Positions 1 to 10,411 of a stretch of DNA of 64,000 nucleotides are shown here, one piece after another. Source of the DNA: Hyphococcus lacteus (GTDB lineage Bacteria; Pseudomonadota; Alphaproteobacteria; Caulobacterales; Parvularculaceae). Where the stretch lies: positions 1 through 64,000 of the forward strand of contig NZ_JBEHZE010000002.1 in NCBI RefSeq assembly GCF_041058985.1, given 5' to 3'. A model generated the notes under the pieces. That model did not search any database. It saw only the letters and a program-made list of their open reading frames with translations, and was not told the DNA's origin. The position numbers and the translations under genes are program-made. Positions within the stretch are counted from its first letter, which is position 1. Every line of letters begins with the position of its first letter.

Positions 1-1
1 A

Positions 2-79
2 ATCCGGAAGCTGATGAAAGACGATATCCGGCGCGATACAGAGATTGTCGAGAGAATCAGTCGGGTGATTACGGATTGA
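2..79 (+). CDS. C-terminal end of an unidentified protein (5' part outside the window)
   Basis: An open frame enters from the left edge and ends at TGA 77-79. The 25 visible residues are charged and end in RISRVITD. They are too few to assign a family. The reading frame is supported by the strong hairpin about 65 nt downstream, which fits the end of a transcription unit. The gene is convergent with the M14 peptidase on the other strand. Confidence 0.5.
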   Translation: MRKLMKDDIRRDTEIVERISRVITD

Positions 80-145
80 GGATGTCAGTCAGTTACAAAG
101 CTCGCAGCACCAGCTGTTTTTAATCGTAAGAAAACTGCGCTTGCA

Positions 146-176
146 GCGGTATTGCCTCATCCTGGGGCAATACCGC
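146..176 (+). terminator. Hairpin, probable terminator of the left-edge gene
   Basis: A perfect 11-bp stem (146-156 with 166-176) encloses a 9-nt loop. No T-run follows on the plus strand, so this is a strong hairpin in terminator position rather than a classic intrinsic terminator. The rest of the 309-nt gap at 80-388 holds only the second hairpin at 352-380; no gene is seen there. Confidence 0.5.
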
Positions 177-351
177 CGTTCGATGACATAGGGTTGGGAT
201 GTGATAGAAAGCGTTCGCTTAATCGACTGACCAAACGGTCTTTAAGAAGGTTGCCTTGTCAGATTCCGCATTATCCCGAATGCAATTTACAAGCAGTATT
301 GTGAAATATTTTATTCACCGTCACGTTTGTTAGGAAACTAGGTAAGGCCAA

Positions 352-380
352 ATCCCGAGCCCTGAAAATGGACTCGGGAT
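352..380 (-). terminator. Hairpin just downstream of the M14 peptidase stop
   Basis: An 8-bp stem (ATCCCGAG with CTCGGGAT) surrounds a 13-nt loop, 9 nt past the stop codon of the minus-strand peptidase. It has no clear T-run, so its role as terminator is inferred from position. Confidence 0.4.
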
Positions 381-388
381 GTCTATGA

Positions 389-3154
389 CTATTCAGCACC
401 ACTATAAAGAAGCGCATTAAACAAGAACTTGAACGTGCCATAGGATTGCGCACGTTGTGCGACTTGGGGACCAAGCAAAAACAATTTTCCATCACCGACA
501 GAAACATCAGCGATAGCGATCGTTCCCGCCAATCGCTCCTCCCCAATAGCCCAGCCACTGCGAAGAAGGTCCCGGCCTTCAAACCAAGAGACGCTGTTTA
601 CGTCCCCGTCTCCAGTTGCCAATTCAAAAGTCTGCGACCGGTTAAAAAAGATATCCACTTCATCTGGTAAACCATAGGCGAGTGGTTGGCTGTTATCGAC
701 TTGGGCTCGCAAAATAGAGCCCGGTATGAAGAACTCCTTGCTATCAAGTGGTATTTCGATGCCATCAATAGTTTGGACAAGCGCAGGTTCAAGCGGTGTA
801 TCTAAAAGTTGCGAAAAGCGACCAGCACTACCGAGCGCGATCACCGCACCGCCACCACGGACAAATTCTGCAATTGCCGGAACCGTTTTCTCATCAGTGA
901 TCTCACCAAGCATGTGACGATACTCACGCGGAATATCACCACGCTCGGGCTGTGTTTCCGGTGAACTCTCCCCCCACGCACCGGCTGACGGCAATGCACG
1001 GTCTGCAAAGAGTAACACATCGAAGTCTTTAGAGAGGCCTCCTTGATCAAGGCGCTGTGGGAAAACCAACTCATAAGAGAACTCGAATTCTTCGAGCAGC
1101 CAGCGCGTCCACCCCACAGGGATCACCCCGCCATAGCGGTCAACAAGTCCGATCCGAACCGGCTTGAGCGCAATTATTTCGCCCGACGGTCTAGTGTTTA
1201 CCGCAGTTGCAGAAATGCCAAGCTCAGTGACACTGCTCACCACAATCAGACGTGCTTCATCCGAAGCCGGTACCCAAAGTGCACCTGGCTGCATAGTCTC
1301 GCCGTCAATATTCACCTCGCCCGTCAACCATGACGGTTCAATACCTGCCTTCAACAAACGATTTGTAAGAATAAAACTGTTGTTCGCATCGTGACTGACG
1401 ATCCATCCGGCTGCCCCCTGGCCTTCAATTTTTCCAGCTGGCGGCATGATGATATCCGACATCTGTGAAAACACGCCTTCAACGCCTTCAAAGACTCGGT
1501 CAAAGCTAACGCCCATTTGGTACGCCAGAGTATAACCCGTGACATCATAAGGTGGTTTTGGCGGACCACCCGGATATTCCTCATCATGGGGATGTTCCTG
1601 TGGTTCAAACATATCCATAATGTGCGGGCGATAAGCTTGCGCTGTACGTACAACATACGACCCGGAAGGATAGGTCTTGTTCCCAACATTAAAGGCGTTT
1701 TCAGCTTTCTCCACATCGACGCCATTTTTAATCAATGCATTGAGGAAAGCAATCGCAGTTGGAAAGTCGCGCTGGTCAGGCGAAATCACATAAGCGCGTG
1801 GATCGCGATTTTCCGGCGATTGCATGATCTCTTGGTACAACGCGGGATCGACCAGTTTTGGATCTCTACCTCGTGGTTGGTATTCATTGTTCCCTTCAGG
1901 AACGTATGGCGCAGCAGCAGCAAGCGCGTCAACGTTGGACGGTAATACTGTCCAGTTGTCACGACTACCTTTTTCAATGCTGTTGGCAGCCATGCGATAG
2001 ATGTTGAATAACAAACGCTCTCGATTGCGCGATGCGTAATCCAATACGGCCATGTTGAGCGTATACTGATAATTTAGTGTATCTTGCAGGTGCCATTCCT
2101 GCGGCCCAATCGGCATAATTTCATCACCGCGCGGCAGTTGGGTGGACGGCACGAGTGGAATTGTGGTCGGCGTAGGGCCGCCTGTAATTTCAGTCAACAA
2201 ACCAATCGCGTTGTGAAAATAAGAAACAGAACGAACCATGCCGTTGTGCCATGTTGAGTACGGTGCCGCTCCCCGTTTACCCGACCCAGCTTTGCCTTCT
2301 GAAAGAAGACGCGAATGCATCGCAGATGCGACCTCGTCTAGCTGCGCCATGACGATCGGGTCATAGTTAAAATTGAAAGGATCGCGGAACGGCGGCACGA
2401 AAACAACCATACCCGCAGGCGCTGTCTGATGCTGATTATAAACGATTTGCGGGTACCAATCGCGGAACAGAACTCTGTTAATGTTCTCTGTTTCTGGCAT
2501 CTGTACCATAAAACTGTCACGGTTATTATCGTGACCAACATATTTCTGGTAGAGTCGCGGTAGATGCTCGAACTCACGGTCTTCTTTTCTAGAATGGCGC
2601 ATATACCAATCGCTGACCAACTCCATCCCGTCAGGATTATCATGAGCGAAAAGAATTATAACATCATTCAATATACGAATTGTTTCTTGGTCCGTCTGCG
2701 TCAGCATTTTGTAAATGACCTGGATCTGACCTTGGGATGTCACTGTTTCGGTTGCATGCAAACCCGCATCAATCCACACAACGGCCTTCCCCATATCAGC
2801 GAGGTTGCGTGCTTCTTCGGGATCTAGGTTTTTAGCTCGAGCTAATTTTTCGGAAATGGCGCGGTAGCGTTCAAGATTGGAAATGTTTTCAGGACTAGAA
2901 ACAATTGCCATCCACTGCGTACGACCCTCGGCAGTTTTGCCAATATCAACTAATTTCATTCGGTCAGATTCAACAGCAAGCCGCTTTAGGTAGCCCTCAT
3001 ACTCGCTATAATTGGCGAGATAATAGTCCGTACCCGGTGGCTGCTTGAAAAAAGAATCGGGCGGTGTCGGCGTAGACAATGCCATGCCCGGCTGTGGAAA
3101 CAACGCTGCTTGAATAAGCAGCGCCGCCGACAAAATAAGCGAATGAGACTTCAT
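389..3154 (-). CDS. Secreted M14-family zinc carboxypeptidase-like protein
   Basis: A 921-residue exported protein. The ATG at 3154 is chosen because it is preceded by TCTGGAG and opens a clear signal peptide (MKSHSLILSAALLIQ); the open frame continues 80 codons further upstream without protein-like sequence. Residues about 30-400 form an M14 peptidase domain: the HATE motif is the usual zinc-binding H-x-x-E, NQHQ may supply the third histidine, and LLTEITG carries the likely catalytic glutamate. The long C-terminal part is of unknown fold, common in large M14 proteins of marine Alphaproteobacteria. Expected role is trimming of peptides in the periplasm or outside the cell, which fits the neighbouring S9 peptidase and TonB receptor. 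Substrate specificity cannot be read from the sequence. Confidence 0.85.
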   Translation of the reverse strand: MKSHSLILSAALLIQAALFPQPGMALSTPTPPDSFFKQPPGTDYYLANYSEYEGYLKRLAVESDRMKLVDIGKTAEGRTQWMAIVSSPENISNLERYRAISEKLARAKNLDPEEARNLADMGKAVVWIDAGLHATETVTSQGQIQVIYKMLTQTDQETIRILNDVIILFAHDNPDGMELVSDWYMRHSRKEDREFEHLPRLYQKYVGHDNNRDSFMVQMPETENINRVLFRDWYPQIVYNQHQTAPAGMVVFVPPFRDPFNFNYDPIVMAQLDEVASAMHSRLLSEGKAGSGKRGAAPYSTWHNGMVRSVSYFHNAIGLLTEITGGPTPTTIPLVPSTQLPRGDEIMPIGPQEWHLQDTLNYQYTLNMAVLDYASRNRERLLFNIYRMAANSIEKGSRDNWTVLPSNVDALAAAAPYVPEGNNEYQPRGRDPKLVDPALYQEIMQSPENRDPRAYVISPDQRDFPTAIAFLNALIKNGVDVEKAENAFNVGNKTYPSGSYVVRTAQAYRPHIMDMFEPQEHPHDEEYPGGPPKPPYDVTGYTLAYQMGVSFDRVFEGVEGVFSQMSDIIMPPAGKIEGQGAAGWIVSHDANNSFILTNRLLKAGIEPSWLTGEVNIDGETMQPGALWVPASDEARLIVVSSVTELGISATAVNTRPSGEIIALKPVRIGLVDRYGGVIPVGWTRWLLEEFEFSYELVFPQRLDQGGLSKDFDVLLFADRALPSAGAWGESSPETQPERGDIPREYRHMLGEITDEKTVPAIAEFVRGGGAVIALGSAGRFSQLLDTPLEPALVQTIDGIEIPLDSKEFFIPGSILRAQVDNSQPLAYGLPDEVDIFFNRSQTFELATGDGDVNSVSWFEGRDLLRSGWAIGEERLAGTIAIADVSVGDGKLFLLGPQVAQRAQSYGTFKFLFNALLYSGAE

Positions 3155-3522
3155 AAATTTACTCCAGATTGTTATTGTTGTCTCGAAAATCGAATAATAC
3201 TGAGTGGTTTCCCTAGCCGGCCAATTGTTACTTACCTCACTACCTACTGCCGATGCAGGCGCAGCATATGCCTCCCCCTTTTCCCATTCGCCCGACGCAG
3301 CGCAACCGTGCGCACAATGAATAACCAAGTTACAGTGTGCCTGTTGGATTAGACTCCTGACACGATTAAATGGCCGATCTATCGCGACAAGCATAGCCTA
3401 GAAAATAAAAGGCATTACTCTTTCGACAATTGCTGCCCGACTGAAACTCTATAGAAGTATAATGTTCATCAGGCGTCCACAATCAAACCTCAGAAACTGG
3501 TAAAATGAAAAGGGAAATCGCG

Positions 3523-4272
3523 ATGGAACTTCAATTATCTACCTGGCCGGAAATCGAAACATATTTAAAACGCTCGCGGCTGATTGTCATTCCCATTGGC
3601 TCAATGGAGCAGCACGGTCCCACGGGGTTAATCGGCACGGACTTTATCTGTCCTGAGGTAATCGCCCGCAAGGCGAGCAAAGCATCCGATGTAATGGTCG
3701 GACCAACATTCAATGTTGGTGTAGCGCAACACCATATGTCGTTTGCCGGCTCCATATGCCTACGCCCAAGCACCATGATCGCTGTTATGAATGATTGGAC
3801 GAATGCACTCGCTCATCATGGCTTCAACAAACTGGTGTGGCTCAACGGGCATGGTGGTAACATCGCAACTATCAACGCCGCTTTCGCGGAATATTATCAC
3901 CAACGCAACTATGCCGCCGACGGCATCCACAAGAATGTACGATGCATCTTGCGCAACTGGTGGGATTTGCGGGGCATTGCCGATCTCTGCGCGCGTCTCT
4001 ATCCAGAAGGTCATGGGCAACACGCTACGATTTCCGAAGTCGCCGTGACTTATTTTTGCCATCCGGAGCTAAGTAAAACCGAAGAGCTAAGCCCGAAGAT
4101 TGCGCCAAAACATGAACCATTTACCGATGCGGATGACTATCGCCGAAAATATCCGGATGGACGTATTGGCTCGGATCCTAGCCTCGCACGCGCTAAAGAT
4201 GGTGCGCTTATTATTGAGACGGCCACCCTAAGCCTAGCTGAGGAATTGAAAACGCTCAACTCCGAGTCCTGA
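3523..4272 (+). CDS. Creatininase-family amidohydrolase
   Basis: A 249-residue cytoplasmic protein of the creatininase (creatinine amidohydrolase) family. GSMEQHGP near residue 25, GTD shortly after, NGHGGN near residue 110 and the GQHATISE stretch near residue 165 carry the His, Asp and Glu residues that bind the two metal ions in this family. The ATG at 3523 has AGGGA eight bases upstream; an in-frame ATG at 3505 lacks a ribosome site. Family members hydrolyse cyclic or linear amides (creatinine, formamides, cofactor precursors), and the actual substrate here is open. It stands alone on the plus strand, divergent from the M14 peptidase, and may process amides released by the surrounding peptidases. 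Confidence 0.85.
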   Translation: MELQLSTWPEIETYLKRSRLIVIPIGSMEQHGPTGLIGTDFICPEVIARKASKASDVMVGPTFNVGVAQHHMSFAGSICLRPSTMIAVMNDWTNALAHHGFNKLVWLNGHGGNIATINAAFAEYYHQRNYAADGIHKNVRCILRNWWDLRGIADLCARLYPEGHGQHATISEVAVTYFCHPELSKTEELSPKIAPKHEPFTDADDYRRKYPDGRIGSDPSLARAKDGALIIETATLSLAEELKTLNSES

Positions 4273-4332
4273 TCCAAATACATCTTTACGAAGATCAAAT
4301 CGGCTAGCGTAAAATCACCCGCCGTTTAATTG

Positions 4333-4364
4333 TGACGGGATGACAGATCAAAGTCATCCCGTCA
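4333..4364. terminator. Bidirectional hairpin between convergent genes
   Basis: A perfect 12-bp inverted repeat (TGACGGGATGAC, 4333-4344, with 4353-4364) and an 8-nt loop sits between the ends of the creatininase gene and the S9 peptidase gene. It can serve both strands. No long T-run is present on either side. Confidence 0.65.
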
Positions 4365-4394
4365 AAGAAGAAGTCAGAGGGATACTAACTTTTT

Positions 4395-6869
4395 CTATTT
4401 CTTAGCGTTTTTCACGTACTTGTCGAACCAATCAAACTCTTCGGCAAGCACATCCAAACGGCTTTCACGAGCAGCATAAATATGATCTTCAAACGGATAC
4501 ATCACGAGCCGAACAGTGGCACCAAGCCCTTTTAACGCATGATACATCCGCTGAGACTGAATCGGATACGTACCCGTATTCGAATCGATTTCCCCGTGGA
4601 ACATCAAGACAGGTTCATTGATCTCCGGTGCATGCATGAATGGCGACATTTGCATATAGACATCTGTCGCCTCCCAGAACGTGCGACGTTCACGTTGGAA
4701 CCCGAATGGCGTCAATGTACGGTTGTAAGCACCGTTCATTGCAATACCCGACGCAAAAATATCACTATGCGTCAGGAGATTCATCGTCATAAACGCACCA
4801 TAGCTGAGGCCAGCCACGCCCATGCGGTCCGGATCTGAAACGCCCATCTCGACAAGCTTATCAACAGCCGCCTCCGCATTTGCCACAAGTTGCGGGACGT
4901 AGGTATCATTGGCTTCGAGGCCACCTACAATCGGCATCGCTGCATCCGCAAGCACGGCATATCCCTGCGTGAGGAAGAGCATGTAGTCAGTCGAGGTTCG
5001 CTGTGACATCCCAGAATATTTATATGATGAACCGCGAACCTGCCCGGCACCTTGCGTACTCGCAAACTCACGCGGGTAAGCCCAAACGACCGTCGGCAAA
5101 CGTTGACCTTTTTTATAGCTAGGTGGCAGATAAAGAGTGCCACTTAACGGGACCCCATCATCACGAACATAATTGATCTGCTGCTTGTTAGCTTGTGTCA
5201 GCGCTGACGGTTCTTGAGTAATGTCAGTCAACGCCATCTTTGTCCCGGCTTCAAGATCGCGCAAATAGTAGTTCGGATAATCAATGCTAGTTTCATAACT
5301 TGTAATGACCCGGCCCGCGCTATCATCCAGCACAGCAACGACATGTTCGTAACTTTCACCTGATGTTGCGAGGAGCCGCTCAGTTTGACCCGTTGAAAGA
5401 TTAAAACGATCAAGGAACGGATGATCTCCATCTGGAGATCCACCCTCACCTGAAAGATAAATCCAGTCACCATCTTGGCGAAGAACATCACCAGATTTCA
5501 TAACCGGCGCGCCAGGGTCGCCGTACCAGTCATCACCATTATGCTCCCAAAGTACAGAAGCTTCAGTGCCTTTCTCAAATTTAGTGATCCAAACTTTCGT
5601 CCCGCGAGTCGCCCAAGTGAACTCTTTCAAAAGAGCAGCAGACCCGTCTGCAGTGAATTTGAAAAGTGACGGATCGTAATAACTTTCGCTGACAACACGA
5701 TTGTTAGTACGCATCAGTTCTCTGGCTTTGCCTTTGAACGGTGCCGTCAGGACATTAACGGTATCGCGATAAACCGCCTCATTTTTCGGATTACCACCAT
5801 CTAGCGGTTCTACATAAAGAAGCGATGCAGGTGTGCCAGGAGCCCACGCAAATCCCCGTGCGCCTTCTGGTGCCCAACCCATAGATTCTGGACCAGCACT
5901 ATTCATCGGCAAACTCGCAACATGTTTGACGGATTTGCCCTTGTTATTGAGAATGTCCACCTCTTTCGGGAATCGACTTGCAGGTACCAAATAGGAATAA
6001 GGTTGCGCCATGCGTACCGACAGGAAGTATTTACCGTCATCCGACTTCGTAAGTGTCTCATACACCCCAGCATCACCAAATGCTTTTGCATCACCAGTTT
6101 TCGCATCAACGATCATCGGTTGAGACGTCATATAATAATCGAAGAGCGCTTCGTCGTGTTTGTTGGTCAACAGATCTGTGAAGGTCCAGACAGGTGCCTT
6201 TTCGCCATCAGACTCTTGCACCACAGAACTCTTGGGTACGCCCAAATTTGGAGCCTCGCCTCGATTTGGCATAACAAAATGACAAAGTAGATGCGCATTT
6301 TCATCAACCCACGAACATGGTGCATCCGCTTCTCTACTGATGCTACGCGCAGCATTAATCACTGGACCAGAAAGCTTTGTGGCATTTCCTGTAGCTACAT
6401 CAGTAACCCAAAGCTCAATACCGTTTTCGACCGTATGGAGGAAAGCGAACTTACTGCTATCAGGTGACCAAATCGGAGGCCCTAGCCGTTCGGACGGAAC
6501 TGTTAGGGCTTTTTTCTCACCACCAGACAAATCGACAAGCTGATAGCCAGTGCCAACCCCGGTGTATGAAGAGTGGAGGTCATATCGCGGGGTGTTATAT
6601 GGACCATTTGTAGCAATATTTATGCGCACACCACCTAGGCGGAGCATCGGCGCAGCGCGGTCTTCTATCGAAGGCATGGCAACCAACGGAGTAATCACCA
6701 TCCACTGACCATCAGGGCTAACACTTGCCGCGGGCTGCGGCGCAATATCGAGAATATCAACTGCTGCTTGTGACGGAGTGCGGTATTCGTCTTGCGCAGA
6801 TGCAGCAACGCAAGAAAGGCTTACGGCGAAAGCTAACCCAACTGATGGGAGTCTTGATCGTATGAGCAT
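4395..6869 (-). CDS. Exported S9-family (prolyl-oligopeptidase type) peptidase
   Basis: An 824-residue protein with signal peptide MLIRSRLPSVGLAFAVSL ending at an ASA-Q type cleavage site. Residues about 45-560 form a beta-propeller; the last 250 residues are the alpha/beta hydrolase domain. The triad is visible: serine in GLSYGAF, aspartate in FHGEIDSNTG, histidine in FEDHIYAARES. It should cut short peptides in the periplasm. The ATG at 6869 is preferred to one 21 codons upstream because it starts the signal peptide and follows AGAGAG. The gene lies 88 nt downstream of the TonB receptor on the same strand, so co-transcription with it is possible. Confidence 0.9.
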   Translation of the reverse strand: MLIRSRLPSVGLAFAVSLSCVAASAQDEYRTPSQAAVDILDIAPQPAASVSPDGQWMVITPLVAMPSIEDRAAPMLRLGGVRINIATNGPYNTPRYDLHSSYTGVGTGYQLVDLSGGEKKALTVPSERLGPPIWSPDSSKFAFLHTVENGIELWVTDVATGNATKLSGPVINAARSISREADAPCSWVDENAHLLCHFVMPNRGEAPNLGVPKSSVVQESDGEKAPVWTFTDLLTNKHDEALFDYYMTSQPMIVDAKTGDAKAFGDAGVYETLTKSDDGKYFLSVRMAQPYSYLVPASRFPKEVDILNNKGKSVKHVASLPMNSAGPESMGWAPEGARGFAWAPGTPASLLYVEPLDGGNPKNEAVYRDTVNVLTAPFKGKARELMRTNNRVVSESYYDPSLFKFTADGSAALLKEFTWATRGTKVWITKFEKGTEASVLWEHNGDDWYGDPGAPVMKSGDVLRQDGDWIYLSGEGGSPDGDHPFLDRFNLSTGQTERLLATSGESYEHVVAVLDDSAGRVITSYETSIDYPNYYLRDLEAGTKMALTDITQEPSALTQANKQQINYVRDDGVPLSGTLYLPPSYKKGQRLPTVVWAYPREFASTQGAGQVRGSSYKYSGMSQRTSTDYMLFLTQGYAVLADAAMPIVGGLEANDTYVPQLVANAEAAVDKLVEMGVSDPDRMGVAGLSYGAFMTMNLLTHSDIFASGIAMNGAYNRTLTPFGFQRERRTFWEATDVYMQMSPFMHAPEINEPVLMFHGEIDSNTGTYPIQSQRMYHALKGLGATVRLVMYPFEDHIYAARESRLDVLAEEFDWFDKYVKNAKK

Positions 6870-6957
6870 GGCATTTCTCTCTAAAAATGTTTGATTTTTT
6901 TGATAACCGAATTGGGGCCGACGCATTTTCATAGCGTCGGCCCTGCAGTCGCTGGGA

Positions 6958-9900
6958 CTAGAACGACTTCGTCACGCCGAGGAAGAAGTTCCGACCGACG
7001 TTCTCGTAATGAGAGCCGTCAAACGTACCGGCATAAATACCCGGTAAGCGTGGTGGATTCGTGTTCAGCAAGTTATTGATACCAACTTGAAGTGTGAGAC
7101 CCTGATTAGGTAGCTCATAACCGATAAACAAGTCATGATAGAGTCGGGAAGGAACACCCTCAACATTATATTCGCGAGTTCTTTGGACATCGATCTCAGC
7201 GGAGCCGACATAACGCATGTTCCAAACGACCGTCAGATCATTGATGTTGTAGCTTGCAGAAAAACGACCACGCCAAGTCGGATCATCATATTCACCGTCT
7301 TCAATTAATAGAGAAGTTGGATCGGTCACATCAACCAACTCTTCGAGTTCCATGAGGTACACAAGAGACAAGTTGAAATTTAGGCCCCCTGACAACGATC
7401 CCACAACATCTTCAAGCTCCAGACCATAAGCCGCGGAGAAGTCGATACCTTTAGCAGAGAGTCTACCGATATTGACCTGACGAAGGTCAATTTGCGAAAC
7501 GACACTCGGATCGGCAAGACCGGGGAAGTTACCGCGTGTAACCAAATCACAAAACACATTGTCAATGCTCGGCGAGTCTACACAGTTCTCAACGATCTTG
7601 TTGCCATCCAAAGTCTGGATGGCGTCTTCGATTTCGATTGTCCAATAGTCAGCAGACAAACGAAGCCCAGGAACGAAACGAGGCGTGATCACGCCGCCGA
7701 TCGTCCAGGAGTTTGATGTTTCTTCCGTAAGGCTTTCGTTGCCACCGATCACAGTTTGAAGCGCAAGTGTTGCTGCGGGATCGGTCCAGCCCACCGGAAC
7801 ACCAAATGCGCGGCAGTTGGCTTCGCGGTTCGGCACCAGATTGATCTGGGACGCATCGCAAGGATCGTTATCGATGTTTAGAGTTCCTCGGCTTTCCGGG
7901 CCGAAAAGTTCAATGATATTTGGCGCACGCACACTCTTCGAACGGGTTACGCGTATTCGAACATCCTCGCTTGGAGCCCAAGCACCGCCGAGTTTCCAGG
8001 CAAGAGTAGAACCGATGCTGCTGTAATCAGAAAAACGCATCGCGCCCTCTATTTCCAGCGATTCCGCTAAGAATGCCCCTTCAAGAATCGGGGCCACCGC
8101 TTCAATAAAGGCCTCTTTAACGTCAGTGCTGGCCTTAACCGGCTGAGCACCGTTATCTGTACGATATAACTCACCGCGAGCGGCAAGTCCGTCATCTAGT
8201 GCAGACAGTTTATCCTGGCGGTATTCAGCACCAAGAGCGACGCTAAGCGGACCCGCCGGTAATTCGAGTAGCGGACCGGTGATCTGAAAGCCGGCAACAG
8301 CTTGTTCGTTATCAACTTTCCGAGACAGTGTATAAGAATAGTAAGCTTGGTCTGCCTCTGGGATCATCCCGCCTGTGAAAAAATCAAGCGGAACGCAGCC
8401 GGCAGCCACAGCAGCTGGATCAGCACACATAGCCCCGCCCATACCGTCGGAAACGGCATCAAGCGCTTGGAAATACCGCGACTCGATGCGCGTTCCAGCA
8501 ATCGAATAGTTTTGGGTGCGGCGACCATATTGATAAAATGCTTCCCAATTAAAGCGATCAGCAATCTCGCCTTCAAATCCAACATTAGTGGTAAAAGTAT
8601 AACGTGAATTATCATACTGTTTGTTGCCGAGACGATCCTCTTGCTGGGTTCCGATTGTTAATGTCGGCGCACCGCCCATGAGAGCTAACACTTCAGCCGG
8701 AATCGTTGGATTGTCACGGTCCAAAACAATACCTGAGTCAAAGAAACTCTGGCCATTTGTCTGGGTTTCCGCAAAAGAGAAATCCACTCCGGCAACTATG
8801 CGAACCGACGGTGCGACCTCGTAACTGACATTCGAAATCGCAGAAAACACAGTCCGCGGCGTGCGTAGATTGCGTTCCTTATTGTTGTAGCCATACGGAC
8901 CGCCCGAACAGCTGTTACCGTAACAATCAGGATTATCAAGCGCCACAACCCCGCCATCATAGAAATAGCGATCACCACCAATCACAAAAGTTGGCTCATA
9001 AGAAATCGACACTGAATGAGGATCGGAAATGATTAGTCGATCAGGAATACCGTCATCCGGACCGGTGTTGGCCGGATTGTTGACAAAAGTGACGGCACCA
9101 TCGCCAGAAGCGTAATCGCGATCTGTGTATTTCAGAACTTTCGATTCCTGCGCAGAAATGCCGAAACTTGCATAACCTCTACCACCAGCAAACTGACCGC
9201 CACCATTAAGATAAGCCGAATACGTTTCCGCATCTCCTTCCTGTGAGATACCGCCGCGAACAGTAGCCTCAAGGCCTTCAAAGTCTTTTTTCAACTTGAC
9301 GTTGACAACACCAGAAACCGCATCAGCACCGTACACGGCCGACGCACCACCAGTGATAATCTCAATGCTTTCGATCATGCCTGGAGGAATTGAAGACAGG
9401 TCAACCTGGGAGCCCTCGCGAGAGCCAGAAACTCGGCGTCGACCATCAACCAATACCAATGTCCGGTTTTCACCTAGACCTCGCAGGTTGATAAAGCTCG
9501 ACCCAATGTCGCGATTAAAGGTGTCATTGGAGGAGCCGAGACCAACACTGATCTGCGGGTTTTGCATGATGATTGAGCCAGTATCGACCAATCCGGTTTG
9601 CATGATTTGATCACTTGAAATAACAGTGGTCGGCGTCGGCGTATCGAAGCCGCTCCTCGCGACCCGAGAACCAGTGACAACCACTCTATCCGTATTATCC
9701 GTGGCCGAGTCTTGATTGGCCGGGTCTTGCGCAAATACGCCTCCAGCGCTGAATAGCGCCGCGACGCCACCCAATAATGTACCTTTTAGCTTATGTTTCG
9801 ACACAGTCGCCCCTCGATTTTCCAGCTTAGCGCTTTTCTTGAGCGAGATGACAATCACCCCGCCTCGGGTAAGGCCGCCGGAAAACTCCGTGTCATTCAA

Positions 9901-10137
9901 CAGCGCAACGAGCGCTTCTTTAACCGTGTACTGACCGATTACAGGATTAACCCCGTCTTCGTTCGCAAGCCTCTCAGGATAGATGAGTCGGGCACCAGTT
10001 AACTCAACAAACTGATCCAACGCGACGCCGAGGGTACAGTGCTCGATATGAAAATCATATCGGCCATTAGAATCCTGAGCGAAAGCGCTCGACGCAAACA
10101 ATACCAATACCGCCAATAATCGGCAGAACACGCTCAT
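6958..10137 (-). CDS. TonB-dependent receptor with N-terminal STN domain
   Basis: A 1059-residue outer-membrane receptor. The first 20 residues are a signal peptide ending in SSAFAQ. An STN (secretin/TonB short N-terminal) domain follows to about residue 100; this is the part that signals to FecR-type anti-sigma factors. A plug domain starts around VVVTGSR and the beta-barrel runs to a terminal phenylalanine, as usual for outer-membrane proteins. The ATG at 10137 has GGGG five bases upstream. An oddity is a second signal-like segment (GTLLGGVAALFSAGG) between STN and plug, preceded by an in-frame GTG at 9804 with its own GAGGGG site. The ligand is unknown; the flanking FecI/FecR pair and two peptidases suggest a peptide or metal-chelate substrate. 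Confidence 0.9.
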   Translation of the reverse strand: MSVFCRLLAVLVLFASSAFAQDSNGRYDFHIEHCTLGVALDQFVELTGARLIYPERLANEDGVNPVIGQYTVKEALVALLNDTEFSGGLTRGGVIVISLKKSAKLENRGATVSKHKLKGTLLGGVAALFSAGGVFAQDPANQDSATDNTDRVVVTGSRVARSGFDTPTPTTVISSDQIMQTGLVDTGSIIMQNPQISVGLGSSNDTFNRDIGSSFINLRGLGENRTLVLVDGRRRVSGSREGSQVDLSSIPPGMIESIEIITGGASAVYGADAVSGVVNVKLKKDFEGLEATVRGGISQEGDAETYSAYLNGGGQFAGGRGYASFGISAQESKVLKYTDRDYASGDGAVTFVNNPANTGPDDGIPDRLIISDPHSVSISYEPTFVIGGDRYFYDGGVVALDNPDCYGNSCSGGPYGYNNKERNLRTPRTVFSAISNVSYEVAPSVRIVAGVDFSFAETQTNGQSFFDSGIVLDRDNPTIPAEVLALMGGAPTLTIGTQQEDRLGNKQYDNSRYTFTTNVGFEGEIADRFNWEAFYQYGRRTQNYSIAGTRIESRYFQALDAVSDGMGGAMCADPAAVAAGCVPLDFFTGGMIPEADQAYYSYTLSRKVDNEQAVAGFQITGPLLELPAGPLSVALGAEYRQDKLSALDDGLAARGELYRTDNGAQPVKASTDVKEAFIEAVAPILEGAFLAESLEIEGAMRFSDYSSIGSTLAWKLGGAWAPSEDVRIRVTRSKSVRAPNIIELFGPESRGTLNIDNDPCDASQINLVPNREANCRAFGVPVGWTDPAATLALQTVIGGNESLTEETSNSWTIGGVITPRFVPGLRLSADYWTIEIEDAIQTLDGNKIVENCVDSPSIDNVFCDLVTRGNFPGLADPSVVSQIDLRQVNIGRLSAKGIDFSAAYGLELEDVVGSLSGGLNFNLSLVYLMELEELVDVTDPTSLLIEDGEYDDPTWRGRFSASYNINDLTVVWNMRYVGSAEIDVQRTREYNVEGVPSRLYHDLFIGYELPNQGLTLQVGINNLLNTNPPRLPGIYAGTFDGSHYENVGRNFFLGVTKSF

Positions 10138-10411
10138 TTGCCCCAAACCCAGCCAATCCCCGTCCGTTAGCCTCGCCAACAGCACACGCTGGAGATATTC
10201 AATCCGGCCTCGCTGGATAAGACTTCTCAAAAACCAAAACAGCCGATCGTCCTTTCGATTTTTATATCTTTTTTCATTACCGAGGTCTTGGTTACGTTTA
10301 TTCTCTGGAATTTAATTGCGATCGTCGTCGAATTCGACCGACGTCACGTTTGTCATTACCACAGCACAACATCATTTTCCGCACCAGCTTGAAGCGCAGT
10401 AAGATGAGCTA

